A DNA stretch of 64,000 nucleotides from NCBI RefSeq assembly GCF_000802245.2, contig NZ_CP021080.1, positions 4,712,001-4,776,000 on the forward strand, read 5' to 3'. The notes beneath the pieces are model-generated. The model was not told the DNA's origin. It saw nothing but the letters and a program-made list of their open reading frames with translations, and ran no database searches. Both the position numbers and the translations under genes were made by a program. Source of the stretch: Streptomyces pluripotens (GTDB lineage Bacteria > Actinomycetota > Actinomycetes > Streptomycetales > Streptomycetaceae). How positions within the stretch are numbered: the stretch's first letter is position 1; every line of letters starts with the position of its first letter. Positions 17,795-25,876 of this stretch are shown piece by piece.

Positions 17795-18025
17795 ATGAGC
17801 GATCTGCTGCTGAAAACGGCCGTGGCGGCCAAGGTGCACATGAGCAGTTGGAAGGGCACGACGGTCGCGGCTATGCGGCGCCGCGCCGGCGACCGAGGAC
17901 AGACCGCGGTCGAGTACCTCGGAATCATCGCTGTGGTGGTGGCGATTGTTTTGGCGATCACAGGCACGGATGTCGGCAAGGCGATCCTCGACAAGATCAA
18001 GGCCAAGATCACGGAGATCACCTGA
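17795..18025 (+). CDS. flp: Flp-type pilin, major subunit
   Basis: 76 residues: a basic leader of about 37 residues, the prepilin cleavage region RGQTAVEYLG and one hydrophobic helix (IIAVVVAIVLAI) with a short C-terminal tail (GTDVGKAILDKIKAKITEIT). This is the small Flp pilin expected from the CpaF-TadBC machine. Strong Shine-Dalgarno GGAGGGGAG. It is separated from the response regulator by about 125 bp, so it probably has its own promoter; pilin is needed in much greater amounts than the machine. Confidence 0.88.
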   Translation: MSDLLLKTAVAAKVHMSSWKGTTVAAMRRRAGDRGQTAVEYLGIIAVVVAIVLAITGTDVGKAILDKIKAKITEIT

Positions 18026-18036
18026 GCGTTCGGCGT

Positions 18037-18618
18037 GTGCACGGTGATTCTGGGCAGGCCTTCCCCATCTACATCACGGTGGTGGCGGGTCTGCTCTTTC
18101 TTGCGCTCGTCTACCTTGCAGTCGGTCAGGCTGCGGTGAACCGAAGCGGCGCGCAGACAGCAGCCGATGCGGCAGCGCTGGCGGCGGCTCAGAGCCGCCG
18201 CGACCATCTGGCGGGATTGTGGCTCCAGAGCCTCAAAGATCCGGCTGGCTGGGAGGACGTCTTCGACGGCAAAGTCGACCACAGTTCGTCATGCTGGAGG
18301 GCTGACCAACTCGCCGCCCAGAATGACGGACACGTGCAGATGTGCGATGACTCAGAGCCGTTGAGAGTCAGGGTCGAGGTCCAGACGAACAAGCCCGTTG
18401 GAGACTCCGTTGTCCCCGGAACGAAGGACATCAGATCGACCAAGTCCGCCACTGCTGTGATCGAACCGCTCTGCACATTCGATGTCCCTGGCAACCGCAA
18501 TGAGGACGCGCCGCTGCCTGAGCTCACATGCAACGGCAGGGTTTGGGCACCGAACCCCGAGGACTCCGGAAACTTGCCGGGACCTGACGACCTCTTCGAT
18601 GTCCACCTGGCCGGATGA
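18037..18618 (+). CDS. TadG-like pilus-assembly protein
   Basis: About 193 residues from the GTG at 18037. Starts with DSGQAFPIYITVVAGLLFLALVYLAVGQAAVNRSGAQTAADAAALAAAQSRR, the TadG/TadE-like N-terminal membrane helix followed by the AQTAADAAALAAA stretch typical of the TadG family. The rest is extracellular with four cysteines (SSCWRA, QMCDD, PLCTF, LTCNG) that could form two disulphides. The start is uncertain: no clear ribosome site, and it lies 11 bp after flp, so translational coupling is likely. Confidence 0.8.
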   Translation: MHGDSGQAFPIYITVVAGLLFLALVYLAVGQAAVNRSGAQTAADAAALAAAQSRRDHLAGLWLQSLKDPAGWEDVFDGKVDHSSSCWRADQLAAQNDGHVQMCDDSEPLRVRVEVQTNKPVGDSVVPGTKDIRSTKSATAVIEPLCTFDVPGNRNEDAPLPELTCNGRVWAPNPEDSGNLPGPDDLFDVHLAG

Positions 18619-18652
18619 CGAGCGGATGACGATGAAGAAGGAAAGCAGAGCG

Positions 18653-19240
18653 ATGAGCATGTGGTTCACTGCGGGGGCTCGCAGAGGAATTGCCGCAACG
18701 GCCGTTGCTGTCGGTTTGACCGTCGGTGTGGCCGGTTGTGGTGGTGGGGGCAGCGGCGGTAAGAAGTCGGGCACCTCAGCATCCGTCCCCGGGCATAGGC
18801 ATGGTGGTTCGGCCGTGAGCCCTCAGGAGGGTGAGTCCGCGGAGCCGCTGGCTGAACTCCGGGGCCCAGATGGACTGACGCTGAAGATTACGTCGGCTCG
18901 GCGTGATTCCGGAGGGTTTGTAACCGTCAATGCGCTACTCAAGAACGACGGCGGTAAGGACGCGGTCCTCTCGTCACAGCTGACTGGCAACGAGACCGAG
19001 ATCATGAGGAACGGGCAGTCCTTCGGCGGGGCCACACTTGTGGACGTGAAGGGGAGGAAGCGCTACTACGTGTTGAGGGACACTGATGGCCGCCCTCTGA
19101 CCACGACAGGCGTTCAGACGGTCAAGTCTGGCGACACGGTCCCCGTCTTCATGCAGTTCCCGGCCCCTCCGGCTAGTACCAGCGCGGTCTCCTTCCAACT
19201 GCCCACGTTCTCCAGCGCCACCATCCAGATCTCCGGGTGA
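18653..19240 (+). CDS. Predicted lipoprotein of the Tad locus
   Basis: 195 residues from the ATG preceded by AAGGAAA (an alternative ATG lies at 18626). Signal peptide with lipobox VAGC followed by GGGGSGGKK, so it should be a lipid-anchored surface protein. The mature part is a beta-rich domain (LTLKITSARRDSGGFVTVNALLKNDG, then a strand-turn-strand C-terminus), resembling small Ig-like domains of unknown function. Local GC is lower than in the pilus machine genes. Shares the locus with an OmpA-domain protein, so a role in fixing the pilus at the envelope is possible. Confidence 0.75.
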   Translation: MSMWFTAGARRGIAATAVAVGLTVGVAGCGGGGSGGKKSGTSASVPGHRHGGSAVSPQEGESAEPLAELRGPDGLTLKITSARRDSGGFVTVNALLKNDGGKDAVLSSQLTGNETEIMRNGQSFGGATLVDVKGRKRYYVLRDTDGRPLTTTGVQTVKSGDTVPVFMQFPAPPASTSAVSFQLPTFSSATIQISG

Positions 19241-19247
19241 GGCCGAC

Positions 19248-19880
19248 GTGACCACCACACCCCGTTTTGCCCTCACCTTCTCGGCAGTTGCCCTCCTCCT
19301 CGCGGTCGATCTGTGCGGAGCGATCCCGGCGAGCGCCGATGACACGGGTCCCAGCCAGCCCCCCGGAACGGAGCCCTCCGCCACGGCGCCGGTGAAGATC
19401 GACCCCACCGACCCAGATCTGAAGCTTCCCGAGGGGGCGACCCTGGCCGCCCCCAAGGTGCTGGACATCAAGTCGGTCGTGGAGGACCAGAGCGGGGACG
19501 AGCGCCGCGAAGACACCAACGCCGACGTGACCTTCGCGCTGCAGGCCGAGGTGCTGTTCGGCAAGGACAGTGCCAAACTCGGCGCGGCGGCGAAAACCCG
19601 CATCGGGGCCATTGCCGCGGAGATCAAGAAGCAGAACGCGACCCAGGTCCGTGTCTTCGGCTTCACCGACAACCTCGGCTCCTCCGCCCATGGCGACGTC
19701 CTGTCCAAACAGCGTGCCAACGCCGTCCAGGCCGTTCTGGACCAGGACCTGAACGACCCGGACATCACCTTCGACGTGCGCGGCTACGGCGAGCAGTACC
19801 CGATCGCCGACAACTCGAATGAGGCGGGGCGGAAGAAGAATCGACGGGTCGAGGTCTCCTTCCCCCGTACGCAGGAGTGA
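19248..19880 (+). CDS. Secreted OmpA-domain protein
   Basis: 210 residues: signal peptide ending at PASA-D, a Pro/Thr-rich spacer (to about 80) and an OmpA-like peptidoglycan-binding domain (about 95-208) with EVLFGKDSAKL, VFGFTDNLGSSAHGDVLSKQRANAV and NEAGRKKNRRVEV. The conserved Asp and Arg that hold diaminopimelate are present in the last motif. GTG start 7 bp after the lipoprotein gene. OmpA domains bind peptidoglycan, so this protein could tether the pilus or its lipoprotein partner to the wall. Confidence 0.88.
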   Translation: MTTTPRFALTFSAVALLLAVDLCGAIPASADDTGPSQPPGTEPSATAPVKIDPTDPDLKLPEGATLAAPKVLDIKSVVEDQSGDERREDTNADVTFALQAEVLFGKDSAKLGAAAKTRIGAIAAEIKKQNATQVRVFGFTDNLGSSAHGDVLSKQRANAVQAVLDQDLNDPDITFDVRGYGEQYPIADNSNEAGRKKNRRVEVSFPRTQE

Positions 19881-19899
19881 GGCGGCGGCTCGGCGCATG

Positions 19900-19915
19900 A
19901 GTCAGTTGCCTGACT
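19900..19915. promoter_or_regulatory. Inverted repeat, probable TetR operator
   Basis: AGTCAG-TTGC-CTGACT is a perfect 6-bp inverted repeat; related half-sites (AGTCAGT, ACTCAGT) recur at about 19952-19974, around a TATAGT -10-like hexamer (19949-19954). Placed just before the TetR gene, it is the likely autoregulatory site. Confidence 0.5.
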
Positions 19916-19961
19916 GAGGAGGGGCATGTGCGCCCAACCGGAGCTGTCTATAGTCAGTGAG

Positions 19962-20564
19962 GTGACCAACTCAGTGGATCGGCGGGCGCAGGCTTCACAG
20001 AAACGCCGGCGTCTCACGGCGGCGGCGGCCCGGGTTCTGCACCAGCAGGGGGTCGAACGCACCACCCTCGCTGACATTGCGCGTGCGGCCGACGTCCCGG
20101 TCGGGAACGTCTACTACTACTTCAAGACCAAGGACGAACTGGTCCGGGCCGCACTGTCCGAGCACAGCGCGCATCTGGACGAGCTCACCGGCCGGTTGGA
20201 ACTGCTGTCCGATCCGCGAGACCGCCTCAAGGGGCTGATCGAAGAGTGGATCGGCCAGCGTGACGTGACCGCCCGTCACGGATGTCCCACGGGCACGCTG
20301 GCCGTTGAACTCGACAAGCGCGCGGACGGCGCCCTAGACGCGGAAGTCGGCGCGGTGGTCCGGCGACTGCTGGACTGGGTCGGACATCAGTTCCGTGAGC
20401 TGGGCCAGTCTGACCCGGACGACTTGGCCCTCACTCTCGTCTCCACCTACCAGGGCATGTCACTCCTGGCGAACGCCCTGCGCGATCCGGACGTCATGAG
20501 CCGTGAAGGAGGGCGCCTGCTGCGCTGGCTCGATTCCCTCCAGAGTCCGAACGAACGGTACTGA
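19962..20564 (+). CDS. TetR/AcrR-family regulator
   Basis: 200 residues from GTG at 19962: HTH at about 20-60 (TLADIARAADVPVGNVYYYFKTKDELV) and a C-terminal ligand domain like TetR_C proteins that sense small hydrophobic or redox-active compounds. Cys94 (ARHGCPTGTLA) is in a position used for redox sensing in NemR-like members, which is suggestive only. GTG 19962 lies 7 nt after a TATAGT hexamer, so a leaderless transcript is possible; ATG at 19926 would add 12 residues. Converges on the DUF192 gene. Confidence 0.87.
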   Translation: MTNSVDRRAQASQKRRRLTAAAARVLHQQGVERTTLADIARAADVPVGNVYYYFKTKDELVRAALSEHSAHLDELTGRLELLSDPRDRLKGLIEEWIGQRDVTARHGCPTGTLAVELDKRADGALDAEVGAVVRRLLDWVGHQFRELGQSDPDDLALTLVSTYQGMSLLANALRDPDVMSREGGRLLRWLDSLQSPNERY

Positions 20565-20569
20565 CCCGG

Positions 20570-21064
20570 TCACGACGGCTGGCCGTTCCCGTCCCGGTCT
20601 CCCTCCCTGCATCCCCTCGTTTCCGCCGCCGTGGCTCTCCCCGCGCTTCGTCCCGTGGCGTCATCCCGCACCTCGTCCGTTTCCCGTACTCCTTGCCCCA
20701 CCTCTACCCGCATTCCCGTCCTCAGTGCCCACCGGGCCATGGCGCCTGCCTCAGCTTCCAGTACGTGGCGTGCCCGCAGCCGGGGCCGGCCCAGGCGTCC
20801 CGGCCGCATCGTGTGGACGGCGACGACGGTCAGCCGGCGGTCCAGATAGGCGACATCGATGGGCATGCTCATTCCAAACGTGTGCACCCCGCTCGCTGGT
20901 GAGAGCAGCATCGCCCCGTCGATCGTCTCCCGGCCCAGCAGACCCTTCGTACGGGCCCGGTAGGAAACCGAGATCTCCAGGGGGACGGTGATCACCCGTT
21001 CCCCCGAACGCTTCCGCACGATCAGTTGGCCCCGCCCGTCGCGCCAGCGCCGTCGCCGTCCCAT
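20570..21064 (-). CDS. DUF192 family protein (UPF0127)
   Basis: 164 residues. The DUF192 signature is clear: VSYRARTKGLLGRETIDGAMLLSPASGVHTFGMSMPIDVAYLDRRLTVV and then ARHVLEAEAG. The C-terminal 45 residues are a charged, low-complexity tail (RDDATGRSAGRATAAETRG). No signal peptide, unlike many members of the family. It is often found next to actinobacterial Tad loci, but its function is not known. Confidence 0.88.
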   Translation of the reverse strand: MGRRRRWRDGRGQLIVRKRSGERVITVPLEISVSYRARTKGLLGRETIDGAMLLSPASGVHTFGMSMPIDVAYLDRRLTVVAVHTMRPGRLGRPRLRARHVLEAEAGAMARWALRTGMRVEVGQGVRETDEVRDDATGRSAGRATAAETRGCREGDRDGNGQPS

Positions 21065-21379
21065 GCCCGTCTACCCGTCCTCCCCGCGTGTTGCCACCTC
21101 AACACGCCCCGGTCGTGTATGCGTTGTCCCCTTCCGTACTCCCCACCAGGAAGGCCGGTATGACTCGACTCCGAGGATTCGACTCCACAAGACCGCGACG
21201 TACACGTCACCATCGGTGTGAGGCCCCGCGGGGCGAGGAGCGTGCGCGGTGCGTTCCCCTCCTCCCTCCCGTTCTCGCACCCTCTCGTTCTCGTGTCCTC
21301 CCGTCCTCGTGCCCTGCTCCCGGTGTGGCCGGTCGTGGCGCCGGAAAAGGAGCTGGATCCGCCGGAATGCCCTGCGACC
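21065..21379. other. Intergenic region between DUF192 and the methyltransferase
   Basis: No open frame with convincing codon bias or ribosome site. The right half is pyrimidine-rich (repeated TCTCGT, CCTCC). It must hold the divergent promoters of both flanking genes, but I see no clear -10/-35 pair or operator. Confidence 0.5.
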
Positions 21380-22174
21380 ATGGCCGCTATGGCAGGAAAC
21401 CGTTCATTTGAAGATCTCGTAGCCGAGGCCGTCGCCGTCTCCACCGAGGGGTGGGACTTCTCGTGGTTCGAGGGGCGGGCCACCGAGGCGCGGCCCTCTT
21501 GGGGGTACGCGCGGTCGGCGGGGGAACGGCTGGCCGGTGCCCAGGCCGCACTCGATATCCAGACCGGCGGTGGTGAGGTGCTGGACTTCATGCTGAGCGT
21601 GGCCGAGCCAGCCCGGCCGGCGCTGGTCGCCGCCACGGAGGGATGGTCGCCGAACGTGGCCAGGGCCACCGCCTTGCTGCGGCCCCGCGGCGTGGTGGTC
21701 GTCGCCGCCCCTGACGACGAGCCGCTGCCGTTTGCCGACCAGGCGTTCGACCTGGTGCTCAGCCGGCACCCGGTGCTGCCGTACTGGGATGAGATCGCCC
21801 GGGTGCTACGGCCGGGTGGCAGGTACTTCGCCCAGCACGTGGGGCCCGCCAGTGTGTTCGAGTTGGTCGAGTACTTCCTCGGGCCGCAGACGGAGGAAGT
21901 GCGCGATGCCCGCGACCCCGGGCGCGAACGGGCCGATGCCGAGGCGGCAGGCCTGGAGGTGGCCGTCCTGCGGGCGGAGCGGCTGCGGATGGAGTTCCAC
22001 GACATCGCCGCGGTCGTCCACTTCCTACGCAAGGTGGTCTGGATGGTCCCCGGTTTCACGGTGGAGGCGTACGAGCCCCAACTGCGTGCGTTGCATGAGC
22101 GGATTGTGCGGGAGGGTCCGTTCGTTGCGCACAGCACCCGGCACCTCTTCGACGCCCGAAAGACGGCCGGATGA
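21380..22174 (+). CDS. SAM-dependent methyltransferase (class I, methyltransferase_11-like)
   Basis: 264 residues. Rossmann-type order: GGGEVLDFMLS (divergent motif I), VARATALLRPRGVVVVAAPDDEPLPFADQAFDLVLSRHPV (motifs II-IV region, with FADQAFDLVLSRH typical) and YWDEIARVLRPGGRYFAQHVG (motif V). Motif I lacks the usual GxGxG, so SAM binding may be altered. Ends in RHLFDARK, common in this group. Substrate unknown. Start at ATG 21380 with a second in-frame ATG at 21389; no strong ribosome site. Confidence 0.8.
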   Translation: MAAMAGNRSFEDLVAEAVAVSTEGWDFSWFEGRATEARPSWGYARSAGERLAGAQAALDIQTGGGEVLDFMLSVAEPARPALVAATEGWSPNVARATALLRPRGVVVVAAPDDEPLPFADQAFDLVLSRHPVLPYWDEIARVLRPGGRYFAQHVGPASVFELVEYFLGPQTEEVRDARDPGRERADAEAAGLEVAVLRAERLRMEFHDIAAVVHFLRKVVWMVPGFTVEAYEPQLRALHERIVREGPFVAHSTRHLFDARKTAG

Positions 22175-22740
22175 ACGCAGCGCGGGACGGCGCACCCGGC
22201 GAGTGCCACCCGGTCGGGTGGTGATCAGGACGGCTGGCGAACAGGACGGGTGGTGAACAGGGCGCAACGGGGGAAAAGGGCCACGTGTTCATCAGGGCTC
22301 CGCCCATGGTTCTCACATCGTTATCGGATGAGGTTCACATCCGCCTCATCCGTCACGTAGGTTCAGACCAAGGTAATTCGCGCCAGCAAAGCAGCGCGGG
22401 CGGCACCGCGCAGTGGAGGGGGCTGTGCGGTGCCGTGGAGCCCGGTGGTGCACCTTTGCCGCCGTAGCGGAATCGTCAAGTCCCCGTTCGCTGGCGGGGT
22501 CACCCCTGAGCGGGACCCTCGGGCGACTCGCCGATACGTCCCCAAGATGGCGCAAATCCTCCGCCCCGCTTCCGGGCGCCTTCGAATCTTTGTGAATGTC
22601 TTCGTGTTGGGTCGCATTTGATCGCGCCCGACCGTATCTACCTGAGATTCCGCTGTGAATCAGCCATGAAGTGACCCGGAATCCGGTCTTCCGTGCCCCT
22701 CGAGGCGTCGCCGGGTGATTTCGGAGAGTAGTTGTGTCGC
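22175..22740. other. Long non-coding stretch upstream of the 6C-like RNA
   Basis: No convincing gene. Contains GGTTCACATCC-type repeats (ATGAGG/CCTCAT dyad, about 22327-22352) and an AT-richer tract near 22580-22670 suitable for promoters. A TAGTTG hexamer at 22729-22734 is a possible -10 for the RNA that follows. Confidence 0.45.
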
Positions 22741-22830
22741 GCCGATGCACCCACCATCCCTTACGAAGGGTTATGGTGGAAACCCCCCCTCGGGCCGGTC
22801 CGTCTCCCCCCCACGGACCGGCCCGTTTTC
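22741..22830 (+). ncRNA. Probable 6C small RNA (two hairpins with cytosine runs)
   Basis: Two adjacent hairpins are visible. The first is CCACCAT-CCCTT-acg-AAGGG-tt-ATGGTGG (22751-22779). The second is CGGGCCGGTCCGT / ACGGACCGGCCCG (22791-22825), followed by TTTTC, a good intrinsic terminator. A run of seven C follows the first hairpin and another run of seven C lies in the second loop. This matches the actinobacterial 6C RNA family, defined by two stem-loops with runs of six or more C. The 5' end is estimated from a TAGTTG hexamer at 22729. It could instead act as an attenuator for the prenyltransferase gene 144 bp downstream. Confidence 0.6.
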
Positions 22831-22973
22831 TTACCCCCCGGACGTCGGGAACCTCGCGGCGGCGCTGGCGCCCCAACTGCCGCAATCCGGGCCCCGAGCC
22901 ACTGCCGGGACCCCGTCTGGGGGTAGGCTCTGACCGCGGTGACCGTACCCGCGCCACAACCTCCGGAGGGCCC

Positions 22974-23747
22974 GTGAACCTGCGTGACAAGCTGCGCGGC
23001 CTGCTCGTCAGGCTCTACGCGCGCCGGGTGGAAGGCCACCTGGACCACGCTCAGGTGCCCAAGCACATCGGCGTCATCATGGACGGCAACCGCCGCTGGG
23101 CGAAGGCCTCCGGATCCACCGCCGTCCACGGGCATCGAGCCGGTGCCGACAAGATCGGGGAATTCCTCGGCTGGTGCACCGAGACCGACGTCGAGGTCGT
23201 CACCCTGTGGCTGCTGTCCACGGACAACTTCGACCGCCCTCAGGAGGAACTCGGTCCGCTGCTCGGCATCATCGAGGACGTCGTCCACACCCTCGCCGTC
23301 GACGGTCGTTGGCGGGTGCACCACGTGGGCACGACCGATCTGCTGCCCTCCCAGATGCAGACGGCGCTGAAGGAGGCCGAGGAGGCCACCGCACACATCG
23401 ACGGGATAGTCGTCAACGTGGCCATCGGCTACGGCGGTCGGCAGGAGATCGCCGATGCCGTGCGCTCCATGCTGTTCGATGCCCATGACAAGGGCGTGTC
23501 GATGGAGGACCTCGCTGAGTCCGTCGACATCGACATGATCGGCCGTCACCTCTACACCGGTGACCAGCCCGACCCGGACCTGGTGATCCGTACCAGCGGT
23601 GAACAGAGGTTGTCCGGATTCATGCTCTGGCAGACCGCACACTCCGAGTACTACTTCTGCGAGGTCTTCTGGCCGGCCTTCCGCAAGGTCGACTTCCTGC
23701 GCGCGCTGCGCGACTATGCGGCACGTCACCGCCGCTACGGCGGCTGA
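22974..23747 (+). CDS. cis-prenyltransferase (isoprenyl/undecaprenyl diphosphate synthase family)
   Basis: 257 residues from the GTG with GGAGGG upstream. The catalytic motif HIGVIMDGNRRWAK has Asp37, and the C-terminal IPP-binding motif RTSGEQRLSGFMLWQTAHSEYYF is intact. It condenses isopentenyl diphosphate onto an allylic primer to make a Z-polyprenyl diphosphate, the lipid carrier for cell-wall precursors, or a shorter Z-prenyl chain. Streptomyces usually carry more than one such enzyme; chain length cannot be read here. The open frame extends upstream through the RNA region but is not coding there. Confidence 0.9.
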   Translation: MNLRDKLRGLLVRLYARRVEGHLDHAQVPKHIGVIMDGNRRWAKASGSTAVHGHRAGADKIGEFLGWCTETDVEVVTLWLLSTDNFDRPQEELGPLLGIIEDVVHTLAVDGRWRVHHVGTTDLLPSQMQTALKEAEEATAHIDGIVVNVAIGYGGRQEIADAVRSMLFDAHDKGVSMEDLAESVDIDMIGRHLYTGDQPDPDLVIRTSGEQRLSGFMLWQTAHSEYYFCEVFWPAFRKVDFLRALRDYAARHRRYGG

Positions 23748-24120
23748 CCCAGCCGTACCACCGCCTCGTCCACCACGGTGGCGGGCGTTGCTCCGCACCC
23801 CGGTTCCGGGGGACGTCACAAGGAGTTCATCAGCGCGCCGTTGGCCGTATTTGCATGGCGGCGCGCGTTCGAGGGCATAAGCCAAGCAGGTCGACGCCCG
23901 AACCACGGGTGTCGGATCTCAGCGGGCGGCACGGGGCCGTCCGCCCGGGAGGCCCGTTGCACCAGCCCGACCGTGCGGTCACTGCACCGAAGCAGCCGAG
24001 GAGGGCCGGCTCCCGGCCCGCCGCACGCGGGGGCCAGGGATCGGTCGCACTGCTCCCACCCTCCCGGCCCGGCTTCCACTCCGTCGCTCCCCGACCTCAT
24101 CCGAGGGGGTACGTCCTTCC
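23748..24120. other. Intergenic region upstream of phoH
   Basis: No supported gene; a 90-codon frame (23855-24127) has no ribosome site and atypical composition. A perfect dyad GCGCGCCG / CGGCGCGC (23833-23840 and 23859-23866) surrounds TTGGCCGTATTTGCATGG and may be a weak terminator for the prenyltransferase or an operator. Confidence 0.4.
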
Positions 24121-25446
24121 GTGGTGACCAGTGCAAAGCGCCACAAGCCAGACCGGCGCACCTATGTTCTCGACACCAGCGTCCTGCTGGCCGATCCGAA
24201 CGCCCTGATCCGCTTCGACGAGCACGAGGTCGTGCTCCCCGTGGTCGTGGTCACGGAACTGGAGGCCAAGCGGCACCATCCCGAACTCGGCTACTTCGCC
24301 CGCCAGGCGCTGCGCCTGTTGGACGACTACCGGGTGAAGCATGGTCGCCTCGACGCCCCCATCCCGATCGGGGAACTGGGCGGAACGATCCGCGTCGAGC
24401 TCAACCACTCGGACCCCAGCGTGCTGCCCACCGGCTATCGCCTGGGGGACAACGACTCCCGCATCCTCGCGGTGGCCCGCAACCTCCAGGCCGAGGGGTT
24501 CGACGTCACCGTCGTATCGAAGGACCTGCCCCTGAGGATCAAGGCCTCCTCCGTGGGCCTCCTCGCCGAGGAGTACCGGGCCGAGCTCGCCATCACGGAG
24601 AACTCCGGTTGGACCGGGATGAGCGAACTCACCCTTCCGGGTGAACAGGTGGACATCCTCTTCGAGGAAGGGCACGTGTACGTCCCGGAGGCCTCCAGCC
24701 TCCCCGTGCACACGGGCCTGACCATCCAGTCCGAGCGCGGCAAGGCGCTCGGCCGGGTCACCGTCGAGGGCAACGTCCGCTTGGTGCGTGGTGACCGGGA
24801 GGCGTTCGGCATCAAGGGCCGAAGCGCCGAGCAGCGCATCGCGCTCGACCTGCTACTGGATCCGGACGTCGGCATCGTCTCGATGGGCGGTCGGGCAGGC
24901 ACCGGCAAGTCGGCGCTGGCTCTGTGCGCCGGCCTGGAGGCGGTCTTGGAGCGTCGCCAGCACCAGAAGGTGATGGTCTTCCGTCCGCTGTACGCCGTCG
25001 GCGGGCAGGAGCTGGGCTATCTGCCGGGCACCGAGGCGGAGAAGATGAGCCCGTGGGCGCAGGCCGTCTTCGACACGCTGTCCGCCGTCACCAGCCGCGA
25101 GGTCATCGAGGAGGTCACCGCGCGCGGGATGCTTGAGGTGCTCCCGCTCACCCACATCCGTGGCCGTTCGCTGCATGACGCCTTCGTGATCGTGGACGAG
25201 GCACAGTCCCTCGAACGGAACGTCCTGCTGACGGTGCTGTCCCGAATCGGCGCGAATTCACGGGTGGTTCTGACCCATGACGTGGCACAACGGGACAACC
25301 TGCGTGTCGGTCGCTATGACGGGGTGGTCGCCGTGGTGGAGAAGCTCAAAGGGCATCCGCTCTTCGCGCACGTCACGCTGACCCGGTCCGAGAGGTCCCG
25401 GATCGCTGCCCTTGTGACCGAAATGCTCGAAGAGGGTCACATCTGA
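24121..25446 (+). CDS. PhoH-family ATPase with N-terminal PIN domain (PhoH2)
   Basis: 441 residues. Residues about 10-150 are a PIN ribonuclease domain ([18 protein letters not shown] with the first catalytic Asp, VTELEAKR, and the [13 protein letters not shown] acidic pair). Residues about 220-435 are the PhoH P-loop ATPase ([13 protein letters not shown] with Lys263; [13 protein letters not shown] as Walker B). PhoH2 proteins act as RNA helicase-ribonucleases. GTG start. Stands alone between the prenyltransferase and a transglycosylase, with a strong terminator after it. Confidence 0.93.
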   Translation: MVTSAKRHKPDRRTYVLDTSVLLADPNALIRFDEHEVVLPVVVVTELEAKRHHPELGYFARQALRLLDDYRVKHGRLDAPIPIGELGGTIRVELNHSDPSVLPTGYRLGDNDSRILAVARNLQAEGFDVTVVSKDLPLRIKASSVGLLAEEYRAELAITENSGWTGMSELTLPGEQVDILFEEGHVYVPEASSLPVHTGLTIQSERGKALGRVTVEGNVRLVRGDREAFGIKGRSAEQRIALDLLLDPDVGIVSMGGRAGTGKSALALCAGLEAVLERRQHQKVMVFRPLYAVGGQELGYLPGTEAEKMSPWAQAVFDTLSAVTSREVIEEVTARGMLEVLPLTHIRGRSLHDAFVIVDEAQSLERNVLLTVLSRIGANSRVVLTHDVAQRDNLRVGRYDGVVAVVEKLKGHPLFAHVTLTRSERSRIAALVTEMLEEGHI

Positions 25447-25463
25447 GGCGATCCAGTCCAGTT

Positions 25464-25505
25464 GGCGCCGCCCGCAAAGGCACGTGAGCCTAGCTGGGCG
25501 GCGCC
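25464..25505 (+). terminator. Intrinsic terminator after phoH
   Basis: GGCGCCGCCC / GGGCGGCGCC, 10-bp perfect stem 17 bp past the stop codon, followed by TTCGTG. Confidence 0.75.
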
Positions 25506-25623
25506 TTCGTGCGTGGGGATTTCCGGAAACCCCCAGGGCCAAACGGGATGTGAGCTTTCACACGTAACGCAGAATTGCCACCCGGCGCCTGGTTACGGCA
25601 GAGTCTCAGTTCTGTCAGGCCCC

Positions 25624-25731
25624 GCATACGACACAGCCGTATCCCCCTGGGGGTGCCCCTCGCACCCTTGAGGTAGTGGGGAGGTGCGGCACCGCACCAG
25701 AAGCACCAACTCCATAGGGTTCGTCGTATGC
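25624..25731 (+). promoter_or_regulatory. Structured 5' leader, candidate cis-regulatory RNA upstream of the transglycosylase
   Basis: A 9-bp closing helix GCATACGAC / GTCGTATGC (25624-25632 with 25723-25731) encloses two local hairpins: GGGTGC-CCCTC-GCACCC (25651-25667) and GGTGCG-GCAC-CGCACC (25683-25698). This multi-branched shape is typical of a riboswitch aptamer. It lies about 145 bp before the transglycosylase start within the 430-bp gap 25447-25876, which otherwise holds the phoH terminator and no gene. I could not match it to the c-di-AMP (ydaO) consensus used by other Streptomyces wall hydrolases. Confidence 0.45.
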
Positions 25732-25876
25732 CGCCCGAGCTTCACGCGGCGCTCCCTCCGAGGGAGTTGCCCACCGGGCCCGTGCCTCCCGTGACCCCGC
25801 AGTTGGGAGGCCAGTGTCAGGGGCACGATTGCGTCCGCCAGGGTCACCGAAGCGGGCGATGCTGGAAGGAAACCGT

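Noticed and set aside
23855..24127. 90-codon frame upstream of phoH
   Set aside because: No ribosome site, atypical amino-acid composition and overlap with the phoH start.
25447..25876. c-di-AMP (ydaO) riboswitch upstream of the transglycosylase
   Set aside because: The conserved segments of that class are not present; only an unassigned structured leader is reported.
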